Shown here in pieces: positions 52,518 through 61,287 of a DNA stretch of 64,000 nt. This stretch comes from Dinoroseobacter sp039192165 (GTDB lineage: Bacteria > Pseudomonadota > Alphaproteobacteria > Rhodobacterales > Rhodobacteraceae): NCBI GenBank assembly GCA_039192165.1, contig JBCCXD010000007.1, forward strand, positions 182,371 through 246,370, given 5' to 3'. The position numbers were made by a program, and so were the translations under genes. How positions within the stretch are numbered: the first letter of the stretch is position 1; each line of letters starts with the position of its first letter. The notes beneath the pieces were generated by a model, which was not told where the DNA came from, did not search any database, and worked only from the letters and a program-made list of their open reading frames with translations.

Positions 52518-52531
52518 TTGATCTACGTCAA
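52518..52531. promoter_or_regulatory. FNR/FnrL-type box between tldD and ctaC
   Basis: TTGAT-CTAC-GTCAA matches the FNR consensus TTGAT-N4-ATCAA at nine of ten fixed positions. It is 12 bases upstream of the tldD start and about 190 bases upstream of ctaC. A TTGACA hexamer at 52584-52589 on the plus strand could be a -35 for ctaC, though no clean -10 follows at 17 bases. Confidence 0.6.
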
Positions 52532-52723
52532 ATCGCGACACGAGGGCGCAGGTCAGCTCCTTGTGTGGCAATGTAGAATATGGTTGACACGGGCGCAGGA
52601 CACAACAACGGCATACAGACGCGCAAGCCGCGCGGTTGGCGGCCCACCGACCAGACATAGCGGCGGAAACGCCGAAGGCGAATAGCGGCGGCTCGCGGGT
52701 CGCACGACAACGGGAAACGACAC

Positions 52724-53581
52724 ATGGCGAACAGCAACCGGATCACCGGCTTCTTTACGGCGGCGCTCGGCGCGTTCGGCGCCTCTTTTGCGGAGGCAGA
52801 CAACCTCGAAGGCCTCGAGGTCATTGGCCAGCCCGTGCCGAACGGGACCGGCTTTCAACCAGCGGCGACGGAACTGGCGCGGGACTTGCAACGGCTCGAT
52901 GGTCTGCTGCTGGTTATAATCACCGTTATCGTCCTGTTCGTTACCGCGCTGATCGCGTGGACCATCTTGCGTCATAACGCCAAGTCGAACCCGACACCGG
53001 CACGCTTCAGCCACAACACACCGATCGAGATTACCTGGACAGTTGTCCCTGTTCTCATCCTCGTATTCATCGGCGCGTTTTCCCTGCCGGTTCTTTTCAA
53101 GCAGCAAGAAATCCCCGAAGCAGAGGTGACGATCAAGGCGACAGGATACCAGTGGTATTGGGGTTACGAATATCCGGAGCATGGAATCGAATTCGAGAGC
53201 TTTATGCTCGCGAAGGAAGAACTCGCAGATTTTGGATACGAAGAAGAGCACTTTCTTCTCGCAACCGACACAGCGATGGTCGTTCCGATCGACACAACCG
53301 TAGTGGTTCAGGTCACTGCGGCAGATGTCATCCATTCCTGGACCATCCCGGCTTTCGGCGTGAAGCAGGATGGTATCCCTGGCCGGCTGGCGGAGTTGTG
53401 GTTCTCAGCGGAGAAGGAGGGCATCTATTTCGGCCAGTGCTCCGAGCTGTGCGGCAAGGACCACGCCTATATGCCGATCACCGTAAAAGTTGTCTCGAAG
53501 GAAGCCTATGAAGAATGGGTCGGCGCGCAGGTTGCGGCACTTGATGGCGACGGAGATGCACTTCAGGTCGCCTCGCGGTAA
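52724..53581 (+). CDS. ctaC: Cytochrome c oxidase subunit II (CtaC)
   Basis: 285 residues. N-terminal leader ending near FAEADN, mature start like VIGQPVPNGTGFQP as in Paracoccus subunit II, two membrane helices (about 65-86 and 105-125), and the periplasmic CuA domain with VIHSW and CSELCGKDHAYM supplying His, Cys, Glu, Cys, His, Met ligands. No cytochrome c extension, so aa3 type. First gene of the cta operon. Confidence 0.96.
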   Translation: MANSNRITGFFTAALGAFGASFAEADNLEGLEVIGQPVPNGTGFQPAATELARDLQRLDGLLLVIITVIVLFVTALIAWTILRHNAKSNPTPARFSHNTPIEITWTVVPVLILVFIGAFSLPVLFKQQEIPEAEVTIKATGYQWYWGYEYPEHGIEFESFMLAKEELADFGYEEEHFLLATDTAMVVPIDTTVVVQVTAADVIHSWTIPAFGVKQDGIPGRLAELWFSAEKEGIYFGQCSELCGKDHAYMPITVKVVSKEAYEEWVGAQVAALDGDGDALQVASR

Positions 53582-53638
53582 CCGGGAACTGCTGGACGCA
53601 ACCCGCGTGGATTGCGAATTTGAGATCGAGGAGGCAGC

Positions 53639-54595
53639 ATGAGCGACCTGAGCTTCGAGACGCGCCAGACCACAGTTATCCAAGGCGGCGAGGGCAGCTT
53701 TGGTGACTACTTTGCGCTGATGAAACCGCGTGTCATGTCGCTTGTAATTTTCACTGCTCTGGTTGGGCTGTTGGTCGCACCGGTCCCGGTCCATCCAATG
53801 GTCGGTTTTTGCGCTATTTTGTTCATCGCGATCGGGGCCGGAGCCTCGGGTGCGTTAAACATGTGGTGGGACGCCGATATTGATCAGGTTATGCGCCGGA
53901 CCCGCAAACGCCCGATCCCCGCCGGACAAGTCGCGCCGGGTGAGGCGCTTGCGCTCGGTCTTGGTCTGTCGGGCTTGTCAGTAGTTATGCTGTCGCTGGC
54001 CACCAACCTGTTGGCCGGGTTCTTGCTCGCCTTTACAATTTTCTTTTACGCGGTCGTGTATTCAATGTGGCTCAAGCGGTCCACACCGCAGAATATTGTT
54101 ATTGGCGGGGCGGCAGGAGCCTTTCCACCAATGATCGGCTGGGTTGCTGCGACGGGCTCAATTGGTCTTGAGGCAGTTTTGATGTTCGCCCTGATTTTTA
54201 TGTGGACGCCTCCGCATTTCTGGGCACTCGCACTGTTCATGAAGTCCGACTACGACGACGCCGGTGTGCCGATGCTGACCGTCACGCACGGGCGCCGGGA
54301 AACACGTCGTCAGATCCTTATCTACACGATCCTTCTCGTGCCGGTCTCGTTGGGCCTGGCAATGACACCGGTGGCCGGGCCCCTCTATGTCGTGGCCGCT
54401 GTGGTCTTGAATGCGATCTTCCTGAAGGGCGCTTGGAGCATTTGGCGCCGTGACGAGACCATCGCGGAGGCCGACAACTACTTCGTCGAAAAGAAGGTCT
54501 TCAGGTTTTCGCTTCTTTACCTTTTCCTGCATTTTGGCGTGCTTTTAATAGAAGCCACGCTTGCGCGCGCAGGAATCGCGCTGATCGGAGGCTAG
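53639..54595 (+). CDS. ctaB: Protoheme IX farnesyltransferase CtaB
   Basis: 318 residues, UbiA family with about nine membrane helices. First prenyl-diphosphate motif NMWWDADIDQVMRRTRKRPIP and the second region MKSDYDDAGVPMLTV. Makes heme O from heme B for the oxidase. GAGGAGG precedes the ATG. Confidence 0.96.
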   Translation: MSDLSFETRQTTVIQGGEGSFGDYFALMKPRVMSLVIFTALVGLLVAPVPVHPMVGFCAILFIAIGAGASGALNMWWDADIDQVMRRTRKRPIPAGQVAPGEALALGLGLSGLSVVMLSLATNLLAGFLLAFTIFFYAVVYSMWLKRSTPQNIVIGGAAGAFPPMIGWVAATGSIGLEAVLMFALIFMWTPPHFWALALFMKSDYDDAGVPMLTVTHGRRETRRQILIYTILLVPVSLGLAMTPVAGPLYVVAAVVLNAIFLKGAWSIWRRDETIAEADNYFVEKKVFRFSLLYLFLHFGVLLIEATLARAGIALIGG

Positions 54596-54598
54596 TGC

Positions 54599-54787
54599 AT
54601 GGCATTCGGCAAAGATCACGAACTTCATACGCGCCGCTCCGGGCGCAATCTCGGTGTGGCCGGTCTGCTGATTGGGTTTGCTGCCATCGTGTTTGGCCTG
54701 ACCATCGCCAAAGTGTCTGAAGATGGTCCCGTTCAAGGATTTGATCACGTGGCGCGCCCCGAACTCACTGAGCGAGGGCAAGAATGA
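54599..54787 (+). CDS. Small single-helix protein of the cta operon
   Basis: 62 residues: charged N-terminus (MAFGKDHELHTRRSGRN), one membrane helix (about 18-38), a short polar tail. Starts three bases after ctaB with CGGAGG upstream, and its stop overlaps the ctaG start (ATGA), so it is certainly translated with its neighbours. A small ORF at this place is known in Paracoccus-type cta operons; likely an assembly factor or CtaG partner, not proven. Confidence 0.82.
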   Translation: MAFGKDHELHTRRSGRNLGVAGLLIGFAAIVFGLTIAKVSEDGPVQGFDHVARPELTERGQE

Positions 54788-55404
54788 GCGATAAGAAGGA
54801 TACGTCCAGACCCGAAATCAACCACCGGAAAACGGTGCTGCAATTGGTTGGTGTCGTCGTTACGATGGGCGCTCTGGCATGGGCTGCCGTGCCTTTCTAT
54901 GACTGGTTTTGCCGTGTGACAGGGTTCGGAGGCACAACAACAACGGCCGATGCGGGCTCCGATGTCATTCTTGACCAGACCATCCTGATCAAGTTCGACG
55001 CATCACTGGAACGGGATATGCCGTGGACCTTTAAGCCCGTCGAGCACGAGGTCGAAATCCGCATTGGTGAGACTGGGCTTGCTTTTTATGAGGCGCACAA
55101 CCCAACGGATCAGCCTGTGGCCGGCTCCGCCAGCTACAACGTCGCGCCGTTCAACGCGGGGGCATATTTTACAAAGATTGACTGTTTCTGCTTTGAGGAG
55201 CAGGTGCTGATGCCTGGTGAAACAGTACTGATGCCGGTCACATTTTTTGTGGACCCGGAATTGGTCGAAGACGATGAAGCCCGGTTCAACAGTCACATCA
55301 CGCTGTCTTACACCTTCTATCAAATCGACATGCCCGAAAGGGCGGAAGACAACACGCAAGCCGGCCTGACAGACGACGCTGGCTTGACGCAAAGCTATAA
55401 TTAA
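54784..55404 (+). CDS. ctaG: Cytochrome oxidase copper chaperone CtaG (Cox11)
   Basis: 206 residues. One N-terminal membrane helix (about 17-38, with WAAVPFYDWFCRVTGFGG) and the periplasmic domain carrying the copper-binding CFCF motif in KIDCFCFEEQVLMPGE. Delivers copper to CuB of subunit I. Overlaps the small upstream gene by four bases. Confidence 0.96.
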   Translation: MSDKKDTSRPEINHRKTVLQLVGVVVTMGALAWAAVPFYDWFCRVTGFGGTTTTADAGSDVILDQTILIKFDASLERDMPWTFKPVEHEVEIRIGETGLAFYEAHNPTDQPVAGSASYNVAPFNAGAYFTKIDCFCFEEQVLMPGETVLMPVTFFVDPELVEDDEARFNSHITLSYTFYQIDMPERAEDNTQAGLTDDAGLTQSYN

Positions 55405-55420
55405 AGGCGCGAGGGACCCA

Positions 55421-56227
55421 ATGGCACACGCGAAAAACCACGACTATCACATTCTGCCGCCGTCGGTCTGGCCCTTTGTGGGCGCTGTGTCCGGTTTTAT
55501 TATGTTGTTCGGGGCGGTGCTCTGGATGAACGGCATGACCCCCGCGATGTTCGCTCTCGGGTTCCTTGGTGTCATTCTGACCATGGTAGGCTGGTGGACC
55601 GAAGTTGTTCGCGAAAGCAAAGTGGGCGACCACACACCTGTTGTGATCATTGGTCTACGCTATGGGTTCATCTTCTTCATCATGTCCGAGGTTATGTTCT
55701 TCCTCGCGTGGTTCTGGTCGTTCTTCAAACATGCGCTTTATCCGATGGACCCGGGCGGCATGAGCCCGGCCGTTGACGGTGTCTGGCCGCCGGTAGGCAT
55801 TGAGACCTTCGATCCGTGGCATTTGCCGCTGATCAACACGCTGATCCTGCTCTGTTCGGGCGCAGCAGCCACTTGGGCGCACCACGCGCTGGTGCACGAA
55901 AACAATCGTAAGGACATGGCCTCAGGCCTCGCGCTGGCGATCATCCTTGGTGTGATCTTCACCGCGTTCCAGATCTACGAATACGGCCATGCCGCCTTCG
56001 GCTTTGCCGGAAATATCTATGGTGCCAACTTCTTTATGGCGACAGGCTTTCACGGCGCGCACGTGGTCATCGGAACGATCTTTCTGTTTGTGTGCTACCT
56101 GCGCCTGAGGGCCGGGCATTTCACGCAAGAGAAGCACGTCGGGTTTGAGGCAGCTGCGTGGTACTGGCACTTTGTCGACGTGGTCTGGTTGTTCTTGTTC
56201 GCCGCGATTTACGTCTGGGGCAGCTAA
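55421..56227 (+). CDS. ctaE: Cytochrome c oxidase subunit III (CtaE)
   Basis: 268 residues with seven membrane helices; typical blocks MAHAKNHDYHILPPSVWP at the start, SEVMFFLAWFWSFFKHAL, and the C-terminal GFHGAHVVIGTIFL and WYWHFVDVVWLFLF. Core oxidase subunit. The subunit I gene ctaD is not in the window, as usual for this operon type. Confidence 0.97.
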   Translation: MAHAKNHDYHILPPSVWPFVGAVSGFIMLFGAVLWMNGMTPAMFALGFLGVILTMVGWWTEVVRESKVGDHTPVVIIGLRYGFIFFIMSEVMFFLAWFWSFFKHALYPMDPGGMSPAVDGVWPPVGIETFDPWHLPLINTLILLCSGAAATWAHHALVHENNRKDMASGLALAIILGVIFTAFQIYEYGHAAFGFAGNIYGANFFMATGFHGAHVVIGTIFLFVCYLRLRAGHFTQEKHVGFEAAAWYWHFVDVVWLFLFAAIYVWGS

Positions 56228-56249
56228 CCGCTTCATCATATGAATTTGG

Positions 56250-56275
56250 ACGGCCGGGCATCGCTCCGGCCGTTT
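56250..56275 (+). terminator. Hairpin between ctaE and the SURF1 gene
   Basis: Eight-base arms ACGGCCGG (56250-56257) and CCGGCCGT (56266-56273) around an eight-base loop, followed by only TT. May attenuate transcription into the SURF1 gene rather than end it fully. Confidence 0.5.
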
Positions 56276-56294
56276 GACGTAAAGGACCTGAAAC

Positions 56295-56972
56295 ATGCGC
56301 CTCGCGATCCCCTTGGCTTTCGGTTTGATCGGGACACTGATTCTGCTGGCGCTTGGGAATTGGCAGGTGAACAGGCTGGCTGAAAAAAAAGCGCATCTGG
56401 CAGCCATCGACGCGCGGATTGCCCAAGCTCCGGTGGAACTTCCTGCCAACCCTGAACCCACCGCTGACAGATTTTTGTCTGTCACCACCACGGGAGTGTT
56501 CACCGACGATCATATTGATGTTCTGGCCTCAGCCAAAGGTGTCGGCGCAGCTTACCGGGTGATCACAGCTTTTGAGACACAGGACGGCCGACGCATCATG
56601 GTCGACCGTGGGTTTTTGCCGGTAGCGGAGCGCGGCATAGCCCGAACCGGCGGGGCCGCCACACTGACGGGAAATCTGCACTGGCCGGATGAAGTCGACC
56701 GCTTCACTCCCGATCCCGATCCAGAAGACAGACTTTGGTTTGCGCGCGAGGTTTCGGAACTGGCTGCCGTTCTTGATACCGAGCCCGTTCTGCTTGTGTT
56801 GCGCGAAACCTCTGAAGCGGCCCCGTTCGCGCGTCCTTTTCCGGTCAACACTTCGGGCATTCCGAACGATCATCTGGAATATGCGGTGACATGGTTTTCG
56901 CTGGCAGCCGTATGGTTCGGGATGACTCTCTATTTCGTCTGGCGTATGAGGCGAACAACGACGCCAGACTGA
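56295..56972 (+). CDS. SURF1-family cytochrome oxidase assembly protein
   Basis: 225 residues with the SURF1 topology: N-terminal helix (about 3-20, then GNWQVNRLAEK), periplasmic domain (RIMVDRGFLP motif) and C-terminal helix (HLEYAVTWFSLAAVWFGMTL). Helps heme a insertion into subunit I. AAAGGACC upstream of the ATG. Belongs to the cta cluster. Confidence 0.93.
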   Translation: MRLAIPLAFGLIGTLILLALGNWQVNRLAEKKAHLAAIDARIAQAPVELPANPEPTADRFLSVTTTGVFTDDHIDVLASAKGVGAAYRVITAFETQDGRRIMVDRGFLPVAERGIARTGGAATLTGNLHWPDEVDRFTPDPDPEDRLWFAREVSELAAVLDTEPVLLVLRETSEAAPFARPFPVNTSGIPNDHLEYAVTWFSLAAVWFGMTLYFVWRMRRTTTPD

Positions 56973-56993
56973 TCCCCAGAAGGCATGAACGCC

Positions 56994-58382
56994 ATGCAAT
57001 ATATCTCCACCCGTGGGCAGGCGCCTGCGCTTTCCTTCCACGAAGCGATGCTGACAGGCCTTGCGCGCGACGGCGGTCTCTATGTGCCCAAAGTGGTGCC
57101 GCATATGAGCGCGGATCAGATCCGTGCTCTGCGCGGACAGCCCTACGAAGAGATCGCTTTTCAGGTGATGCGCCCCTTTATCGGAGACAGCTTTACAGAA
57201 AACGAACTTCGAGCTGATATTGATGCTGCCTACGCAGGGTTCGGACACGCCGCGCGCGCGCCGCTGGTGCAGCTGGGGCCGAACCATTTTCTGTGTGAGT
57301 TGTTTCACGGGCCGACACTGGCCTTTAAAGACTTTGCGATGCAGCTGATCGGGCGGCTGTTCGAACGCGAACTCTCGCGCCGGGACAGCCGCGTGACGAT
57401 CGTAGGCGCGACATCCGGCGATACCGGTTCGGCTGCCATTGAAGCCTTCCGTGGACTGGATGCGGTGAATGTCTTTATCCTTTTTCCGCATGGCCGGGTG
57501 TCCGAAGTACAGCGCCGCCAGATGACGACACCTGCGGATGCGAATGTCCATGCTCTTGCACTCGAGGGGCATTTCGACGATTGCCAGGCTCGACTGAAGG
57601 ACATGTTTAATGACCTCGATTTTCGCGATGGCGTGCGCCTTGCTGGTGTAAACTCGATCAACTGGGCGCGCGTGCTGGCGCAAATCGTCTACTATTTCTC
57701 GGCTGCGACGGCTCTGGGCGCCCCTGAACGCACAGTGAGCTTTACCGTCCCGACAGGAAACTTCGGAGATATCTTCGCCGGGTATATTGCCAAGCGAATG
57801 GGGCTCCCGATCGACAAGCTGGTGATTGCCACCAACCACAACGATATACTGCACCGGTGCCTGACAAACGGGGCCTATGTCACTGACCGGGTTATCCCCT
57901 CGATTAGTCCGTCGATGGATATCCAGGTCAGCTCCAATTTCGAACGCTTGCTTTTTGACATCTATGATCGGGACGGGGCAGCGGTTTCGCAACTGATGGA
58001 TGAGCTGAAAGGGCAGGGCGGGTTTCACCTTAGCCAGGGCGCGCAGGAGCGCTTGCGCGCTGATTTCGAGTCTGGTCGCGTATCCGAGGAAGAAACCTCC
58101 GCTCGGATACAGTCTGCTTACGGCGAAATGGGCGAGTTGTTGTGCCCGCATTCCGCGATTGGGGTTGAGGTGGCCGAGGCCCATCTGGGCGACAACCCAA
58201 TGATCACGCTTGCGACGGCGCATCCCGCAAAATTCCCCGCTGCCGTCGAGGCGGCCACCGGAGTGCATCCGCCGCTTCCCGAACGCATGAAAGACCTGTA
58301 TGACCGATCAGAACGGGTGACGCGGGTCGAAAATGATCTGGACGCGCTCGAGAGTCTGATCCGCGCCCGGATTGCTGCATGA
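56994..58382 (+). CDS. thrC: Threonine synthase
   Basis: 462 residues, PLP fold type II, fungal/proteobacterial ThrC subtype with QYISTRGQAP at the start, the PLP lysine in TLAFKDFAMQ (about residue 110), and GATSGDTGSAAIEAF phosphate-binding loop. Converts O-phosphohomoserine to threonine. ATG 56994 is preferred to 56985 since AGAAGG at 56978-56983 is only properly spaced for it. Stop overlaps the next gene (ATGA). Confidence 0.95.
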   Translation: MQYISTRGQAPALSFHEAMLTGLARDGGLYVPKVVPHMSADQIRALRGQPYEEIAFQVMRPFIGDSFTENELRADIDAAYAGFGHAARAPLVQLGPNHFLCELFHGPTLAFKDFAMQLIGRLFERELSRRDSRVTIVGATSGDTGSAAIEAFRGLDAVNVFILFPHGRVSEVQRRQMTTPADANVHALALEGHFDDCQARLKDMFNDLDFRDGVRLAGVNSINWARVLAQIVYYFSAATALGAPERTVSFTVPTGNFGDIFAGYIAKRMGLPIDKLVIATNHNDILHRCLTNGAYVTDRVIPSISPSMDIQVSSNFERLLFDIYDRDGAAVSQLMDELKGQGGFHLSQGAQERLRADFESGRVSEEETSARIQSAYGEMGELLCPHSAIGVEVAEAHLGDNPMITLATAHPAKFPAAVEAATGVHPPLPERMKDLYDRSERVTRVENDLDALESLIRARIAA

Positions 58383-59665
58383 CGAATGATATGACCATCC
58401 AGCCTGAACCTCAGCTCACAACGCTTTCCAACGGCTTCCGGGTCGTCACCGAGGCAATGCCAGGGTTGAAATCCGCAGCTGTCGGGATCTGGGTTCAGGC
58501 CGGCGGTCGTCATGAGAGTGCGGAACAGAACGGAATTGCGCATTTTCTGGAACACATGGCGTTCAAGGGGACGGCGCGTCGGTCCACGTTGCAGATAGCC
58601 GAGGCGATCGAGGATGTTGGGGGGTACATCAACGCCTATACTTCGCGCGAGGTGACGGCCTATTACGCGCGGGTTCTGGAAGACGACGTAGAATTAGCGG
58701 TCGACGTGATCGCCGATATCCTGCGCAATCCGGTCTTTGATCCAGCCGAGATCGAGGTCGAGCGCGGTGTTATTTTGCAGGAGATCGGTCAAGCGCTCGA
58801 TACTCCGGACGACGTGGTTTTTGATTGGTTACAGGAACAGGCTTTCGGTGGTCAGGCGCTGGGCCGGACCATTCTGGGCCCGGCAGAGCGCGTACGTAGT
58901 TTCGCGCGAGATGATTTTTTCGGTTTTGTCGATACCCACTATAATCCCCAGAATATGGTTCTGGCGGCCGCCGGGGCGGTGGACCACGATGCGCTGGTTG
59001 CGCTTGCGGAAGCGCTCTTTGGGGATATGTCGTCGCGGCCAATTGCAAAGGTGGACAGGGCGGAATTCACCTGCGGCGAAGCGCGCGTCATCAAGCCCCT
59101 TGAGCAGGTCCACTTCACCCTGGCTCTGCCTGGTCAGGGCTACCGAGACAAGGGCGTTTACACCGGACAGGTTTTTGCAACCGCGATGGGCGGGGGAATG
59201 TCCTCGCGTCTCTTCCAGGAAATTCGCGAAAAACGCGGCCTCTGCTATTCGATCTTCGCACAGGCTGGCTCTTGGGAAGAAACCGGTCTTTTGACAATCT
59301 ATGCAGGCACATCAGCTGACGAGATCGGAGGTTTGGTCGATATCACTCTGAAGGAGTTGCGGCGTTCAGCCGAAGATATGTCCGAAGAGGAGGTCGCGCG
59401 TGCCCGCGCTCAGATGAAGTCCGGGTTGCTGATGGGGCTTGAAAGCCCGTCATCGCGCGCCGAAAGGTTGGCGCGGCTGGTCGGCATTTGGGATCGTGTC
59501 CCGCCGCTTGAGGAAACGCTTTCGCGGATCGACGGCGTCACCACCGCCGCCGTTTGCGCCTATGCTGAGAAGATCTGTACACAGGGGCAGGCAGCTACCG
59601 CTGTCTATGGTCCCGCAGAGGCCGCACCTCATTTGGCCGATATGCGGGAGCATCTGGCAGCCTGA
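58379..59665 (+). CDS. M16 family zinc peptidase (processing-peptidase-like)
   Basis: 428 residues. Inverted zinc motif HFLEH at 55-59 followed by MAFKGT, with the distal Glu in the VERGVILQEIGQALD segment about 75 residues on; second M16 domain from about 180. Close in pattern to mitochondrial processing peptidase beta, as known for alphaproteobacteria. Overlaps thrC by four bases and the GNAT gene by one (TGATG). Confidence 0.93.
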   Translation: MTNDMTIQPEPQLTTLSNGFRVVTEAMPGLKSAAVGIWVQAGGRHESAEQNGIAHFLEHMAFKGTARRSTLQIAEAIEDVGGYINAYTSREVTAYYARVLEDDVELAVDVIADILRNPVFDPAEIEVERGVILQEIGQALDTPDDVVFDWLQEQAFGGQALGRTILGPAERVRSFARDDFFGFVDTHYNPQNMVLAAAGAVDHDALVALAEALFGDMSSRPIAKVDRAEFTCGEARVIKPLEQVHFTLALPGQGYRDKGVYTGQVFATAMGGGMSSRLFQEIREKRGLCYSIFAQAGSWEETGLLTIYAGTSADEIGGLVDITLKELRRSAEDMSEEEVARARAQMKSGLLMGLESPSSRAERLARLVGIWDRVPPLEETLSRIDGVTTAAVCAYAEKICTQGQAATAVYGPAEAAPHLADMREHLAA

Positions 59666-60264
59666 TGCTTCTGACAAAGGTTGCTGTGCGGATCGAGACG
59701 GAGCGGATGACCCTGCGCCCTCCGCACCATGGAGATTTTCGTGACTGGACAGCCTTGCGCGCCGAAAGTCGGGACTTTCTTGTAAAGTGGGAGCCTACCT
59801 GGTCCCATGACCACTTGAGCCGCAAGAGCTTTACCAACCGCGTCTACTGGGCCACGCGGTCCATAAAGAACGGGACAGCTTTGCCGCTGTTCCTTTTTCG
59901 TAGAGGCGATCGCGCGCTGTTGGGCGCAATCACGCTCGACAATATACGGCGCGGACCTGCACAGGCTGGAACTCTTGGCTACTGGATTGGAGCGCCGCAT
60001 TCCCGCCAGGGCTTTATGCAAGAGGCGATCACAGCTTTTACGCATTATGCACAATCGGACATGGACCTTAGCCGGATCGAGGCCGCTTGCCTGCCCGAAA
60101 ACGCCGCATCCCGCGGCGTTCTGGAAAAGTGCGGTTTCAAGTACGAGGGGGTGGCGCAGAGTTACCTTCAGATTAATGGGCGTTGGCGCAATCACGTTCT
60201 CTATGCGCATTTGCGCGGGGATCGGCGCGGCCGGACCGAGGCGGGCAAAGTCGATCGCCATTAG
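59665..60264 (+). CDS. RimJ-type GNAT acetyltransferase
   Basis: 199 residues of the GNAT fold: TERMTLRPPHHGDF at the start, GYWIGAPHSRQGFMQEAI (acetyl-CoA loop region) and NAASRGVLEKCGF. Like RimJ, which acetylates ribosomal protein N-termini, but the substrate here is not determined. Coupled to the peptidase gene by a one-base overlap. Confidence 0.88.
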   Translation: MLLTKVAVRIETERMTLRPPHHGDFRDWTALRAESRDFLVKWEPTWSHDHLSRKSFTNRVYWATRSIKNGTALPLFLFRRGDRALLGAITLDNIRRGPAQAGTLGYWIGAPHSRQGFMQEAITAFTHYAQSDMDLSRIEAACLPENAASRGVLEKCGFKYEGVAQSYLQINGRWRNHVLYAHLRGDRRGRTEAGKVDRH

Positions 60265-60406
60265 CTTAAATCCACGGCGCGCAAGATCTGGGACATAGTC
60301 CTGCGGATATATTTTGCAGCTTGAGTGACGGTGAAGCGTGACCCTTTAAGGCGGGGCGCTAGGTGACCATCAAAGGCCTCGTCTCGCGTCAGGAGTTCGC
60401 AGACCC

Positions 60407-61243
60407 ATGAAAAAGTTCTTAACCGCTCTTGCTTTTATCGTCCTTGCAGCCCCCGTCAACGCGCAGGACCGCAAACCCAGCCACTGCATTGCAATTGCAG
60501 ATGCCAGTCCAGAGTTTCGGTACATCCAGAACGCCAGCTTCGGGGCAGATCTGGAGCCGTTCACGGTGCGGCTCAGTTATGTTTCCCACGCAAGTTTTCT
60601 TCTGGAGGGACCGCAAGGTTTCACCGCGGTGACGGACTATACCGGGTTTCTGGGGGACACGGCGTTCTTCCCAACGGTGGCGACTATGAACAAAGCGCAT
60701 ACCACGCATTGGACACCCAATCCCGACCCGCGGATTCCACACGTCCTGCCGGGCTGGGCTCCGGACGGGAATAACCCGGTGGAGCATTACCTGGAACTTG
60801 GCGAAGTTCTGGTGCGCAATGTTCCCACAGATATTCGCTCTGGCTTCGGGACGGTGAGCGAGCCGCTCGGCAATTCGATTTTCGTTTTCGAGATTGCGGG
60901 TTTGTGTATCGGGCATCTTGGACATCTGCACCATGACCTAAGTGACAGCCAGGTTGCGGCGCTCGGCAGGCTCGACGTGGTGATGGCGCCGGTTGACGGC
61001 GGTTTCACGCTGCCGCTGCCCAATATGATCGCCCTTTTGAAACGCTTGCGTTCTTCGGTGATCCTCCCGATGCACTGGTTCGGCGAATTCACGTTGCAGT
61101 CCTTTGTGGATGGCATGGATGATGAGTTCCGCGTTGAATGGCGCACAGACAACCATATCGAAGTCAGCCTAAGAACACTGCCCTCCGAGCCGACTGTTAT
61201 CGTGCTGCGTCCCGCATGGCTAGGGAACGGGGATGAGAACTGA
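60407..61243 (+). CDS. Secreted metallo-beta-lactamase-fold protein, divergent metal site
   Basis: 278 residues with a signal peptide (cleavage after about NAQ20). UlaG-like pattern LSYVSHASFLLEG at 56-68 and later H170, H173, H175, H176 in IGHLGHLHHDLSD and H223 in LPMHWF. The canonical HxHxDH is not found; at its place stands NKAHTTHWTPNPD (about 95-107). Periplasmic; substrate unknown. Either an altered metal site or a non-canonical subfamily. Confidence 0.7.
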   Translation: MKKFLTALAFIVLAAPVNAQDRKPSHCIAIADASPEFRYIQNASFGADLEPFTVRLSYVSHASFLLEGPQGFTAVTDYTGFLGDTAFFPTVATMNKAHTTHWTPNPDPRIPHVLPGWAPDGNNPVEHYLELGEVLVRNVPTDIRSGFGTVSEPLGNSIFVFEIAGLCIGHLGHLHHDLSDSQVAALGRLDVVMAPVDGGFTLPLPNMIALLKRLRSSVILPMHWFGEFTLQSFVDGMDDEFRVEWRTDNHIEVSLRTLPSEPTVIVLRPAWLGNGDEN

Positions 61244-61287
61244 GCCCGCCCTTGCGTCCCGCCGGGCCCCATGATCCTTTTGCGTCC

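Noticed and set aside
56529..58268. A 579-codon open frame antisense to the SURF1 and thrC genes
   Set aside because: It runs opposite well-recognised genes, has no ribosome site and is rich in His/Arg/Cys, as expected from reading GC-rich codons backwards.
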